Positions 26,492-33,991 of a stretch of 43,512 bases of DNA are shown piece after piece. How positions within the stretch are numbered: the stretch's first letter is position 1; every line of letters begins with the position of its first letter. This DNA comes from Acidobacterium sp. (GTDB taxonomy: Bacteria > Acidobacteriota > Terriglobia > Terriglobales > Acidobacteriaceae), in the NCBI GenBank assembly GCA_003166955.1, contig PMUI01000015.1:1-43512 (forward strand). Reading direction: 5' to 3'. The notes below the pieces were generated by a model. The model was not told the DNA's origin and searched no databases. It was given only the letters and a program-made list of their open reading frames with translations. The translations under genes and the position numbers were made by a program.

Positions 26492-26549
26492 GAACGAAGC
26501 TACCCGCCGGCTCCGCAAGGAGCCGCGCATTGCACGGGCAGCTTCGTTC
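26492..26549 (+). promoter_or_regulatory. Structured 5' leader of the VWA gene (two-part stem, GCAA tetraloop)
   Basis: The outer stem GAACGAAGCT (26492-26501) pairs perfectly with AGCTTCGTTC (26540-26549) and continues after one mismatch with CCCG/CGGG. Inside, GGCTCC-gcaa-GGAGCC (26509-26524) is a stable hairpin capped by a GNRA-type loop. The AGGAGA ribosome binding site begins two bases after the outer stem. It has no T-run, so it is better read as a leader RNA or cruciform than as a terminator. Confidence 0.65.
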
Positions 26550-26559
26550 CAGGAGAACT

Positions 26560-27513
26560 ATGAGCAAAATCGTTCAACCCCTCACGCTTGTTATGGCGGG
26601 CCTTCTTGCCGCCTCCCCGCTGGCCTTCTCTCAAAATGAGAATCAGGGCCAGGGTCAGGCAGTCGTCACTATCCTGCCCAAAAAGTCCGACGCCGCCGCG
26701 CCCAGCGTCAACGAGCAAACCATCCACATTGAGGTCAACGGCAAGCAGAGCCAGCTCACCAACTGGCAGCCCCTGCGCGGCTCGCAGGCCAATGTAGAAC
26801 TCGTCGTCCTCATCGATGACGGAGCCCGCGCCAGCCTCGGCAGCCAGTTCGAAGACATCCGGCAATTCGTCCATAGCCTTCCGCCTAACGTCAAAGTCTC
26901 GCTCGCTTACATGGAAAACGGCCGCGCCGTGCTCTCCGGCCCGCTGAGCGCCAATCATGCCGCCGCCGCGCAACAACTGCACCTGCCCCTCGGCGCGCCT
27001 GGCTCCAGCGCCAGCCCGTATTTCTGTCTATCTGACCTCGCAAAAAGCTGGCCCTCCAATGACCGCTCCGCGCGCCGCGAAGTCATCATGATCACTGACG
27101 GCGTTGACTACTACAATCTGCGGTACGATCCCGAGGATCCCTACGTCCAGACCGCCATCCAGGATGCGGCCCACGCCAATCTCGTCGTCTACTCCATCTA
27201 CTGGCGCAATGCCGGACGCGTGGATCGCAGCGAGTACGAGAACAACGCCGGGCAGAATCTTCTCTCCCAGGTCACCGACGCCACCGGCGGCAACTCCTAC
27301 TGGATCGGCCTCGGCAATCCCGTCTCGCTGCAGCCGTACTTTGAAGACTTCAGCCTCCGCCTCAACAACCAGTACGAGCTCGGCTTCACGGCTCCACTGC
27401 GCGGCAAAGCTGAACTCGAAACCCTCAAAGTGAAAGTCACTGCCGACGGCGTCAAGGTCACCGCGCCCAAACAAACCTGGGTCGCACCCGCCGGCATCGC
27501 CAGCACCGAGTAA
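26560..27513 (+). CDS. Secreted VWA-domain protein (acidobacterial type)
   Basis: A 317-residue exported protein. A signal peptide (about 1-25, ending AFSQN) is followed by a short linker. A von Willebrand A-like domain runs from about 85 (VELVVLIDDGARASLG) through VIMITDGVDYY to about 270. The metal site is degenerate: DDGAR replaces the usual DxSxS, while the TDG strand is kept. The last 50 residues form a beta strand-rich end. Proteins like this occur in large families in Acidobacteriota; their role is unknown, presumably protein contacts at the envelope. An AGGAGA site lies 4 bases before the ATG, below a strongly folded leader. Confidence 0.85.
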   Translation: MSKIVQPLTLVMAGLLAASPLAFSQNENQGQGQAVVTILPKKSDAAAPSVNEQTIHIEVNGKQSQLTNWQPLRGSQANVELVVLIDDGARASLGSQFEDIRQFVHSLPPNVKVSLAYMENGRAVLSGPLSANHAAAAQQLHLPLGAPGSSASPYFCLSDLAKSWPSNDRSARREVIMITDGVDYYNLRYDPEDPYVQTAIQDAAHANLVVYSIYWRNAGRVDRSEYENNAGQNLLSQVTDATGGNSYWIGLGNPVSLQPYFEDFSLRLNNQYELGFTAPLRGKAELETLKVKVTADGVKVTAPKQTWVAPAGIASTE

Positions 27514-27538
27514 CGAACGCAGCGCTCGCCGTAAAAAC

Positions 27539-27566
27539 AGAAGGCGCATCCTTGGATGCGCCTTCT
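27539..27566. terminator. Terminator between the VWA gene and uppS
   Basis: Perfect 13-bp stem AGAAGGCGCATCC / GGATGCGCCTTCT with a TT loop. It has an A-rich run on the left (GTAAAAAC, a T-run on the minus strand), so it suits the minus-strand uppS transcript best, but it serves both convergent genes. Confidence 0.8.
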
Positions 27567-27567
27567 C

Positions 27568-27595
27568 TATTGCCTATTGCCTGTTGCCTGTCTCA
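27568..27595. repeat. Heptamer tract holding the uppS stop codon
   Basis: TATTGCC, TATTGCC, TGTTGCC and TGTCTCA in tandem on the plus strand. The minus-strand uppS stop codon occupies the last three bases. Confidence 0.65.
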
Positions 27596-28423
27596 CCCCA
27601 CCAGCTGATTCGCCGGTAAACTCTCCACGTCATCCGACTCAGTACCGTCGCTCAACCCGCCGTACCGCCGCTCTCGCCGCTGATAATCCTCAATCGCCTC
27701 CAGCATGTGAATCCCGCGAAAGTCCGGCCACAACCGGTCCGTCACAAAAATCTCGGTGTACGCGATCTGCCACAGCAGAAAATTGGACACTCGCATCTCG
27801 CCCGACGTCCGCACCAGCAAATCCGGATCCGGCATGTGCGCCGTGTACAAATACCTGTGAATGTCGACTTCGCTGATTTGCTCCGCCCGCAGGCCCTTCC
27901 GCTGTACTTCCGCGGCCAGCTTCCGGAACGCATCCACCAGCTCCGACCGCGCTCCGTAATTCAGCGCCAGCGTCAGCGTCGTCCCGGTATTGTGCTTCGT
28001 CGCCTCCGCCGCCCACTGCATGCGTTCCCTCACCTCGTCCGGCAGCTCTTCGGTCCGCCCAACGTACCGGATGCGCACATTGTTGTCGTTCATCCGCTTC
28101 ACGTTGTTCGTCAGGTAGCTCTTCAGCAGCCGCATCAGGAAATTCACTTCCGCCTTCGGCCGCTTCAGATTGTTCTCCAGCGAGAAGGCGTACAGCGTCA
28201 GCCACGGCAGCCCGATGCGCGACCCAGTCTCCACCACATACTGCACCGCCTCGGCTCCCTGCTGATGCCCGAAGAATCGCTTCAGGCTGCGCTTGCCTGC
28301 CCATCGGCCATTGCCGTCCATGATGATCGCCACATGCTGCGGCATGCGCTCCGCATCCAGACGGCGGTACACCATGGCCTCATCGGCGGGCAGTTCATGA
28401 ACTCGGCTGGAATTGAGTAACAA
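27593..28423 (-). CDS. uppS: Isoprenyl (undecaprenyl) diphosphate synthase
   Basis: A 276-residue cis-prenyltransferase that extends farnesyl diphosphate to the C55 lipid carrier for wall synthesis. Hallmarks are HVAIIMDGNGRWAGKR (catalytic Asp), the GHQQGAEAV loop, TLYAFSLENNLKRP, LALNYGARSELVDA and DLLVRTSGEMRVSNFLLWQ with AYTEI. The start is TTG with AAAGGA upstream; an ATG at codon 17 would also leave the domain intact. It has a short polar C-terminal tail. It draws on the same farnesyl diphosphate pool as hpnC/hpnD further along. Confidence 0.95.
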   Translation of the reverse strand: MLLNSSRVHELPADEAMVYRRLDAERMPQHVAIIMDGNGRWAGKRSLKRFFGHQQGAEAVQYVVETGSRIGLPWLTLYAFSLENNLKRPKAEVNFLMRLLKSYLTNNVKRMNDNNVRIRYVGRTEELPDEVRERMQWAAEATKHNTGTTLTLALNYGARSELVDAFRKLAAEVQRKGLRAEQISEVDIHRYLYTAHMPDPDLLVRTSGEMRVSNFLLWQIAYTEIFVTDRLWPDFRGIHMLEAIEDYQRRERRYGGLSDGTESDDVESLPANQLVG

Positions 28424-28551
28424 CGCGTCCTTTCGAGTGGCTCCCGCCGGGGGACGGACTTGCCTGGCACCGTCTTACCGCGACGTGCCGGCGCGTTGCG
28501 TTCGCGCCAGAGGCAGCGGAAGTTGGGAGCAGCTCCCTCTCTCTCCGCCAA

Positions 28552-28557
28552 ATTATA
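28552..28557 (-). promoter_or_regulatory. -10 box upstream of uppS
   Basis: TATAAT on the minus strand, about 129 bases before the uppS start, just after the hairpin that closes the regulator gene. No convincing -35 hexamer. Confidence 0.4.
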
Positions 28558-28571
28558 CAGACCGCAGCAGT

Positions 28572-28600
28572 CATGGGACGCAGAGAACCTGCGTCCCATG
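28572..28600 (-). terminator. Hairpin after the XRE regulator gene
   Basis: Perfect 12-bp stem CATGGGACGCAG / CTGCGTCCCATG with a 5-base loop, 27 bases past the regulator stop. No T-run follows, so termination would need another factor. Confidence 0.5.
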
Positions 28601-28626
28601 GAGGAAAAGTAATTTGCCTTCTGCGC

Positions 28627-29163
28627 TTACGCCGACCGTCGCCGGCCGCCGGCCATTTCGCGCACCTGGCTCAGGAACATCGAGCGCTGAAACGCATCCA
28701 TCTGCGCCACCAGCGGCGCGATCTCCGCCAGAAACGGATCGGCCAGCACCGACTCGGCTTCCCTCGCGCGCCGGCTGTTGCCATCGTGCAGCAAATCGCA
28801 GATCCCCACTTCCAGCGCGCACGCCAGCCGTTGCAGCGACGACAACGTCGGCACCGCCTTGCCGTTCTCGATCTTCGAAATGTAGGTGCGCGGTACCTGC
28901 ATGCGCCCTGCAAGTTGCCGCTGGCTCAGGCATCGGCCGTGCCGCACTTCCCGTACCGCGCGCGCCACGTTGATGCCCTCGGTTCCCTCCGCTCCCTGCC
29001 CATGGTTCGGCACCAGTTGCGGTGACAGCGGTTCCGGTTCATCGATCTCGAGGGGCTTGCGGCACCGCCTGCACAGCGAATTCGCTGTACGAAACTGCAC
29101 CAGGCTACAGAAATCGCAACGAAGTACCTCGCGGGCCTCAACAGTTGCTAACGTAGTTGCCAT
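28627..29163 (-). CDS. XRE-family regulator with N-terminal zinc ribbon
   Basis: A 178-residue DNA-binding protein. The N-terminus has a Cys4 zinc ribbon (CDFC near 16-19, CRRC near 31-34). An acidic linker leads to a Cro/C1-type helix-turn-helix (about 68-125: LSQRQLAGRMQVPRTYISKIENGK, here split by positions for brevity, then LSSLQRLACALEVG). A helical C-terminal part follows. It probably controls transcription, but its targets are unknown. An inverted repeat TGATTC-N12-GAATCA lies upstream (about 29201-29224) and could be its own operator. It is divergent from the HD-domain gene. Confidence 0.88.
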   Translation of the reverse strand: MATTLATVEAREVLRCDFCSLVQFRTANSLCRRCRKPLEIDEPEPLSPQLVPNHGQGAEGTEGINVARAVREVRHGRCLSQRQLAGRMQVPRTYISKIENGKAVPTLSSLQRLACALEVGICDLLHDGNSRRAREAESVLADPFLAEIAPLVAQMDAFQRSMFLSQVREMAGGRRRSA

Positions 29164-29333
29164 AGGTTGTACGGAACGCCAGAGCGTGCGATCCGGGCTG
29201 ATTCAACGTCCACGACGAATCAACCTTTGAGATACATTGCCTGGTAGGTATCCCCTTTGTCAAGTGAAAACTGTGAGTCTCACCCATAATCTCCAGGAAA
29301 TGCCTGGAAAAACCGAAAAGGAAAATCGACCCC

Positions 29334-29954
29334 ATGCCCCCGTCTTCTTACTCCCGCGAACGCGCGTGGTCGCTGCTGAACCAGCACACGCAGTCACCCA
29401 GCCTCATCAAACACGCGCTCGCTGTCGAAACCTGCGTCGGCTCTTACGCTGAACGTCACGCCGATACAACCGGCCTGGTTGGTGAAGATCGCGATGCACT
29501 TCTTGAAACCTGGTCCGCCACTGCGCTTCTCCACGACTTCGACTACGAGAAGCATCCTTCGCAGCAAGAGCATCCCTTCGTCGGCATCGCCATCCTCACC
29601 GAACAAGGATGGCCGGAAGAAATGCGCACTGCCATCCTCGGCCACGCCGAATATTCCGGCGTCCCCCGCACCACCCCGCTCGCCAAAGCGCTCTTCGCCT
29701 GTGATGAGCTCGCCGGCTTCCTCACCGCCTGCTCGCTCGTCAAGCCGACGAAGTCCATTCACGATGTCGACGCCGCCGGCGTGAAGAAAAAGATGAAGGA
29801 CAAAGCCTTCGCCCGCGGCGTCAATCGCGACGACATCGTCAAGGGTGCAGCCGAACTCGAAATTTCCCTCGAGGACCACATCGCCAACTGCATCGCCGCC
29901 ATGCAAGCCAACGCAGAAACCCTCGGCCTCCAGGGCGCCCCACCCCAGAGCTGA
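29334..29954 (+). CDS. HD-domain phosphohydrolase
   Basis: A 206-residue HD-superfamily protein of the HDIG type. It has LIKHALAVE (first His), TALLHDFDYEKHP (the HD pair), GHAEYSG and a later Asp in FACDELAGF. It should be a metal-dependent phosphohydrolase on a nucleotide-like or unknown phosphate substrate. An AAAGGAAAA site lies about 10 bases before the ATG. Two small inverted repeats lie upstream (GTGAG-t-CTCAC near 29271 and CCAGG-aaatg-CCTGG near 29293). Confidence 0.85.
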   Translation: MPPSSYSRERAWSLLNQHTQSPSLIKHALAVETCVGSYAERHADTTGLVGEDRDALLETWSATALLHDFDYEKHPSQQEHPFVGIAILTEQGWPEEMRTAILGHAEYSGVPRTTPLAKALFACDELAGFLTACSLVKPTKSIHDVDAAGVKKKMKDKAFARGVNRDDIVKGAAELEISLEDHIANCIAAMQANAETLGLQGAPPQS

Positions 29955-30063
29955 TCGCATCTCGGGCCGCTGGCCGTCTGATGCGTCCTCCGTATCGTCC
30001 TTATCCCGGACGTCCCCTCTGTCGAAGTTTCGTTCTGAACGCCGAACGCCGATCACTGAACGC

Positions 30064-30093
30064 TGTTCCCTGTTCCCTGTACCCTGTTCCTTC
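30064..30093. repeat. Heptamer tract before the ICMT-like gene
   Basis: TGTTCCC, TGTTCCC, TGTACCC and TGTTCCT in tandem, ending two bases before the ATG. It is the same unit family as before cutA, and again leaves no room for a ribosome binding site. Confidence 0.75.
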
Positions 30094-30588
30094 ATGCTCC
30101 TCTGGTTCCAGGGACTGATCTTCAGCGTCCTCGTCCCCGGCGTAGTCGCCTTCTACGTTCCCCAGGCACTGCGCAGCGGCCACGCCGCCGCCGGCAACTG
30201 GTGGTCCCTCGGCTGGATCCTCTTCGCCATCGGAGCCGCTATCTACACGATGTGTCTCGTCAGTTTCCTCGCAGCCGATGGAACTCCCGCCATCTTCTTC
30301 ACCCGCCATATCCGCGCGGTCCTCGGCGAAGAGCCAAAAGAAGTGGTGAGCAAAGGCCTCTACCGCTACTCCCGCAACCCCATGTACGTCGGAGTTATCA
30401 CCGCCATCGCCGGCCAGGCCATTGTCTATCGCTCGCGAGGCATCGCCCTCTACGCGCTCATCGCGGCCCTGACCTTCCATTGCGTCGTGGTTTTCCTCGA
30501 AGAGCCGCACCTCGCCCGCGCCCGCGGCCCCGCCTGGGACGACTACCGCCGCCGCGTTCCCCGCTGGCTCGGACTACCCCGCTCCTGA
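30094..30588 (+). CDS. Isoprenylcysteine carboxyl methyltransferase-like membrane protein
   Basis: A 164-residue integral membrane protein with four hydrophobic segments. It has the family's C-terminal methyltransferase motif: GLYRYSRNPMYVGV, then the EEPHLARARGPAWDDYRRRVPRWLG block (split here: EEP, then YRRRVPRW). Bacterial members of the ICMT/PEMT group methylate lipids or unknown acceptors with SAM. The start is the ATG right after the heptamer tract; the longer open frame upstream is antisense-like and unsupported. Confidence 0.85.
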   Translation: MLLWFQGLIFSVLVPGVVAFYVPQALRSGHAAAGNWWSLGWILFAIGAAIYTMCLVSFLAADGTPAIFFTRHIRAVLGEEPKEVVSKGLYRYSRNPMYVGVITAIAGQAIVYRSRGIALYALIAALTFHCVVVFLEEPHLARARGPAWDDYRRRVPRWLGLPRS

Positions 30589-30600
30589 CGCGACAACCAG

Positions 30601-30804
30601 CTAGTTGTACGGCGGTGGCGCAGCCGGCTGCCAGGAGAGCAGTTTCTCCGGACAAATGTGTTTCGCCTCCGTCTTCACCCGCTGCGCAACGCTCCGCATC
30701 GCGCCCAGGTTGCGAAAGCAATGGACACAAAAAGCATCAGGGCTAAGCTTCAACGCGCCGCCCCGTCTGCGGGAGCCTTTGAGGAGATGAGCATGAATAG
30801 GCAT
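30601..30804 (-). CDS. Small putative zinc-binding protein
   Basis: A 67-residue ORF with CVHC (about 27-30) and, 22 residues later, HICPEK, a possible Cys/His metal site. Its ends are basic and Pro-rich respectively. GAGG about 8 bases before the ATG supports translation. It is convergent with the ICMT-like gene, leaving only 12 bases between stops. Function unknown. It could be a shadow frame, but the site and the ribosome binding site argue for a gene. Confidence 0.5.
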   Translation of the reverse strand: MPIHAHLLKGSRRRGGALKLSPDAFCVHCFRNLGAMRSVAQRVKTEAKHICPEKLLSWQPAAPPPYN

Positions 30805-31129
30805 AGAAGACCCTCAAGGATCGGTTGACTGCAAAAGTGAGTGAGACAACTGACTATGTGCGTCGGTTTCCTGCCTGAATTTGGCAGTGAAACCCGCGAG
30901 GAAATTCCGTCGCAGATTGGGTTCAGTCCTCGTCCCCTGCAAATCCGCTCCAGCGCAGCACCGGCAGCCCGGGGGACAACAGGCCCATCAATAATTCAAG
31001 TATTAGTCCGAACCTCGCTGAATAGATGTGACGGCAGTCACATCCCCCGCGCCCCCGCTTCGATCCACCGATCCACGTCTCCCAGGTTTACTTGCGCCGC
31101 GACCCTTCCTTCGATACATTGGTCCGCGC
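30805..31129. other. Intergenic stretch before the acyl-CoA synthetase gene
   Basis: About 325 bases. An open frame of about 100 codons can be drawn here but has no ribosome binding site or family look. An AT-richer spot (about 30985-31030) may hold the promoter of the downstream gene. Nothing else is visible. Confidence 0.4.
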
Positions 31130-32947
31130 GTGCTCCAGCTGCAAACCCTCAACGATATCTTCTTCGCCATCGCGGACAGCCGCCGCGACCGGGCCATGCT
31201 CTTCCAGGACCCGAGCGGCACCTGGCGGCCCCTCTCCTCCTCCCAGGTCTACCAGCGCGTCCGCGCCATCGCCGTCGCGCTCCATTCCTGGGGCATCGGC
31301 AAAGGTGATCGCGTCGCCATCCTCTCCGAAAATCGCTGGGAGTGGGCCGCTGCCGACTTCGCCTGCCTCGCCATCGGCGCCGTCGACGTCCCCATCTACC
31401 CCAATCTTCTCGCCGGCCAGATCGTCCCCCTCCTCGCCGACTCCGGCTCACGCGCCATCTTCGTCTCCACCCGCACCCAGTACGACAAGATCGCCCCGCA
31501 CCGCGCCAGCACCGCACTCGAGCACGTCATCGTCATGGACGACGAACCCATCGCTGGCGCCCACACCTTCTCCTCCCTCATCGCCAACGCCGACGCTCAC
31601 CTCGACCACCGCGACGCCGCCTTCGACCAGGCCGCGCGCCAAATCCACCCCGCAGACCTCGCCACCCTCATCTACACCTCCGGCACCACCGGCGAGCCCA
31701 AAGGCGTCCTCCTCACCCACGCCAACATCGCCTGCAACGTCAATTACTCCCTCGATGAGTTCGGCCTCAACATCACCGACTCCTGCATTTCCTTCCTCCC
31801 GCTCTCGCACATCACCGCGCGCCATCTCGACTACGCCCTCTACGCGAAAGACGTCGCCGTCGCCTACTGCAACAGCTTCGAAAAGTTGCCCCAAACCCTC
31901 CTCGCCATTCAGCCCACCATCCTCGTCGCCGTCCCCCGTGTCTTTGAAAAAGTCCGCCAGGTCGCCGAGCAAAAAGCCGCCGCATCCTCCATCAAGACGA
32001 AGCTCTTCGCCTGGGCGCTCCGCACCGGCCAAAAACATCGAGAAGAAATCGCCGCCGGCCGTACTCCCTCCTCTCTCTCCTGGAAACTCGCCGACACTCT
32101 CGTCTACAAAAAACTTCGCGCCGGATTCGGCGGCCACGTCCGCTACTCCATCGCCGGAGGCGCCCCCCTCGGCCTCGATACCGCCCACTGGTTCGCCAGC
32201 GCCGGCATTCGCATCCTCGAAGGCTACGGCCTCACCGAAACCTCACCCGTCATCGCCCTCAACACGCCGAACGCGAATCGCATGGGCTCCGTCGGCAAGC
32301 CGCTCCCCAACGTCGAGTGCCGCATTGCGGAAGACGGCGAGCTCCTCGTCCGCGGCCCCAGCATCTTTTCCGGCTACTGGAAGAACCACGGCGACGCCGG
32401 CGCCCTCGACACCAGCGGCGACACCCCCGGAGCCATTGATAGCGAAGGCTGGTTCGCTAGCGGCGACATCGGCCACATCGATCACGACGGCTTCCTCTAC
32501 ATCACCGACCGCAAGAAAGAACTCCTCAAAACCTCCGGCGGCAAACTCATCGCGCCCCAGCCCATCGAAAACAAGCTCAAGACCAGCTACCTCGTGGGCA
32601 ACGTAGCCGTCGTCGGCGACCGCCACAAATTCGCCTCCGCCCTCATCATGCCCAACTTCGGCGCGCTCGAGCCATGGGCGAGCGAACGCGGAATTTCCCC
32701 GGCCGATCGCTCCGAACTCCTCAACCACGCCCAGGTCCGCGCCGAATTCCAGGCCATCGTCGACAGAGTCAACGCCACCCTCGCGAATTTCGAAACGATC
32801 AAACGCTTCCGCCTCGTCGCCGAAGAGTGGACCCTCGATTCCGGCGAGCTCACCCCCAGCATGAAACTCCGCCGCCGCGTCATCCACCAAAAATACGCCG
32901 TCGAAATCGCCGAATTCTACATCGACGAATCCACCTCAACCCGCTGA
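31130..32947 (+). CDS. Long-chain acyl-CoA synthetase (AMP-forming)
   Basis: A protein of about 605 residues of the ANL superfamily, FadD15/ACSL-like. It has LIYTSGTTGEPKGVLLTHAN (P-loop, exactly the AMP-binding motif), SFLPLSHITARH, the YGLTETSPV motif, and the hinge DRKKELLKTSGGKLIAPQ. It activates fatty acids with ATP and CoA. The frame opens at 31028, but the upstream residues are Pro/Arg-rich and unlike the family. The GTG before LQLQTLNDIFF is the likely start, without a clear ribosome binding site. It lies on the same strand as the hemQ/hopanoid genes that follow. Confidence 0.93.
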   Translation: MLQLQTLNDIFFAIADSRRDRAMLFQDPSGTWRPLSSSQVYQRVRAIAVALHSWGIGKGDRVAILSENRWEWAAADFACLAIGAVDVPIYPNLLAGQIVPLLADSGSRAIFVSTRTQYDKIAPHRASTALEHVIVMDDEPIAGAHTFSSLIANADAHLDHRDAAFDQAARQIHPADLATLIYTSGTTGEPKGVLLTHANIACNVNYSLDEFGLNITDSCISFLPLSHITARHLDYALYAKDVAVAYCNSFEKLPQTLLAIQPTILVAVPRVFEKVRQVAEQKAAASSIKTKLFAWALRTGQKHREEIAAGRTPSSLSWKLADTLVYKKLRAGFGGHVRYSIAGGAPLGLDTAHWFASAGIRILEGYGLTETSPVIALNTPNANRMGSVGKPLPNVECRIAEDGELLVRGPSIFSGYWKNHGDAGALDTSGDTPGAIDSEGWFASGDIGHIDHDGFLYITDRKKELLKTSGGKLIAPQPIENKLKTSYLVGNVAVVGDRHKFASALIMPNFGALEPWASERGISPADRSELLNHAQVRAEFQAIVDRVNATLANFETIKRFRLVAEEWTLDSGELTPSMKLRRRVIHQKYAVEIAEFYIDESTSTR

Positions 32948-32956
32948 ACAAGACGC

Positions 32957-33010
32957 GAATCCGGGTGCCCCATCCTGGTTGCGCGTTGTTTGCGCAAGCA
33001 GGGTGGGATC
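32957..33010. repeat. Hairpin repeat, copy C
   Basis: GAATCCGGGTGCCCCATCCTG left arm, inner GTTGCGC-gttgttt-GCGCAAG stem, CAGGGTGGGATC right arm. The stem sequence differs from copies A and B but most pairs are kept. It lies after the acyl-CoA synthetase gene. Confidence 0.85.
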
Positions 33011-33078
33011 GCTTTCTGAAAGCTATCCGCTATCCGCCGTCCGCTGACTTCGGACCCCTCTCGTAAAATCAAAACAGC

Positions 33079-33915
33079 ATGCCAGAAACCCCGCCATTCC
33101 CCCTCACCCTCGACGGCGCCAGCCTCCTCCATCAAATGTTCCGCTTCGACTGGTCCGCCTGGCGCCGCACCGACCCCAATGTCCGCCAGCGCACCATCGA
33201 CGAAGCCTCGGCGCTCCTCGCGACCATCGAGCACCCAACCGCCGAACCCCGCCCCGCCCAGTCAGCCGTCTTCGCGCAGCTCGGTCACAAGGGCGACCTC
33301 ATGTTCGTGCACTTCCGCGACTCCATCGAGCAGCTCGCGCTCATCCAGCGCGACCTTGCCCGCACCGAGCTCGGCAGCTTCCTTCAGCCCACGCATTCCT
33401 ATCTCTCCATCGTCGAGCTCGGCCTCTACGAATCCTCCTCGAAGCTCTACGCCCAACTCGCCGCCGAAGGCATCGAGCCCTTCTCCGAACCGTGGAACGC
33501 CCGCGTCCGCGAGACCATCGACCGTCAGTCAGCCGCGATGTCCGCGCGCCTTTACCCGTCGATCCCTGACGCGAAATACCTCTGCTTCTACCCCATGGAT
33601 AAAAAGCGCGGCGAGCAGGTCAACTGGTACTCCGCGCCCATGCCCGACCGCGCCCGCATGATGCAGGACCACGGCCTCATCGGCCGCCGCTTCGCCGGCC
33701 AGGTCAAGCAGATCATCTCCGGCTCCATCGGCCTCGATGACTGGGAGTGGGGCGTCGACCTCTACGCCGACAATCCCGGCGTCTTCAAACAACTCATCTA
33801 CGAGATGCGTTTCGACGAAGCCTCCGCCCTCTACGGCCTCTTCGGAGCCTTCTATGTCGGCGTGCGTCTCCCTGTCGCCGAACTCGGCGCCTGGCTAAGC
33901 GTGGAGCAACGATGA
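33079..33915 (+). CDS. hemQ: Coproheme decarboxylase (HemQ/ChdC), chlorite dismutase family
   Basis: A 278-residue protein. It should turn coproheme into heme b by two oxidative decarboxylations, the last step of the coproporphyrin-dependent route. The family core is plain: CFYPMDKKRGEQVNWYS (catalytic Tyr and Lys), MMQDHGLIGRRFAG (proximal His), GSIGLDDWEWGVDLYADNP, then FGAFYVGVRLP. No N-terminal signal. Only a heptamer tract separates its stop from hpnA, so the two are probably co-transcribed. Confidence 0.93.
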   Translation: MPETPPFPLTLDGASLLHQMFRFDWSAWRRTDPNVRQRTIDEASALLATIEHPTAEPRPAQSAVFAQLGHKGDLMFVHFRDSIEQLALIQRDLARTELGSFLQPTHSYLSIVELGLYESSSKLYAQLAAEGIEPFSEPWNARVRETIDRQSAAMSARLYPSIPDAKYLCFYPMDKKRGEQVNWYSAPMPDRARMMQDHGLIGRRFAGQVKQIISGSIGLDDWEWGVDLYADNPGVFKQLIYEMRFDEASALYGLFGAFYVGVRLPVAELGAWLSVEQR

Positions 33916-33921
33916 CCGTCG

Positions 33922-33991
33922 CGCTACCGGCTGCAGGCTACAGGCTACAGGCTTCCAGCTACTGGCTACTGGCTATTGGCTATTGGCTATG
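33922..33991. repeat. Ten tandem heptamers; the last one supplies the hpnA ATG
   Basis: The units read CGCTACC, GGCTGCA, GGCTACA (twice), GGCTTCC, AGCTACT, GGCTACT, GGCTATT (twice) and GGCTATG. The final unit contains the start codon (33989-33991). The tract fills nearly the whole gap between hemQ and hpnA and contains no ribosome binding site. Confidence 0.9.

Noticed and set aside
30841-31308. 155-codon frame before the acyl-CoA synthetase gene
   Set aside because: It runs out of frame into the synthetase gene and has Arg/Pro-rich shadow composition.
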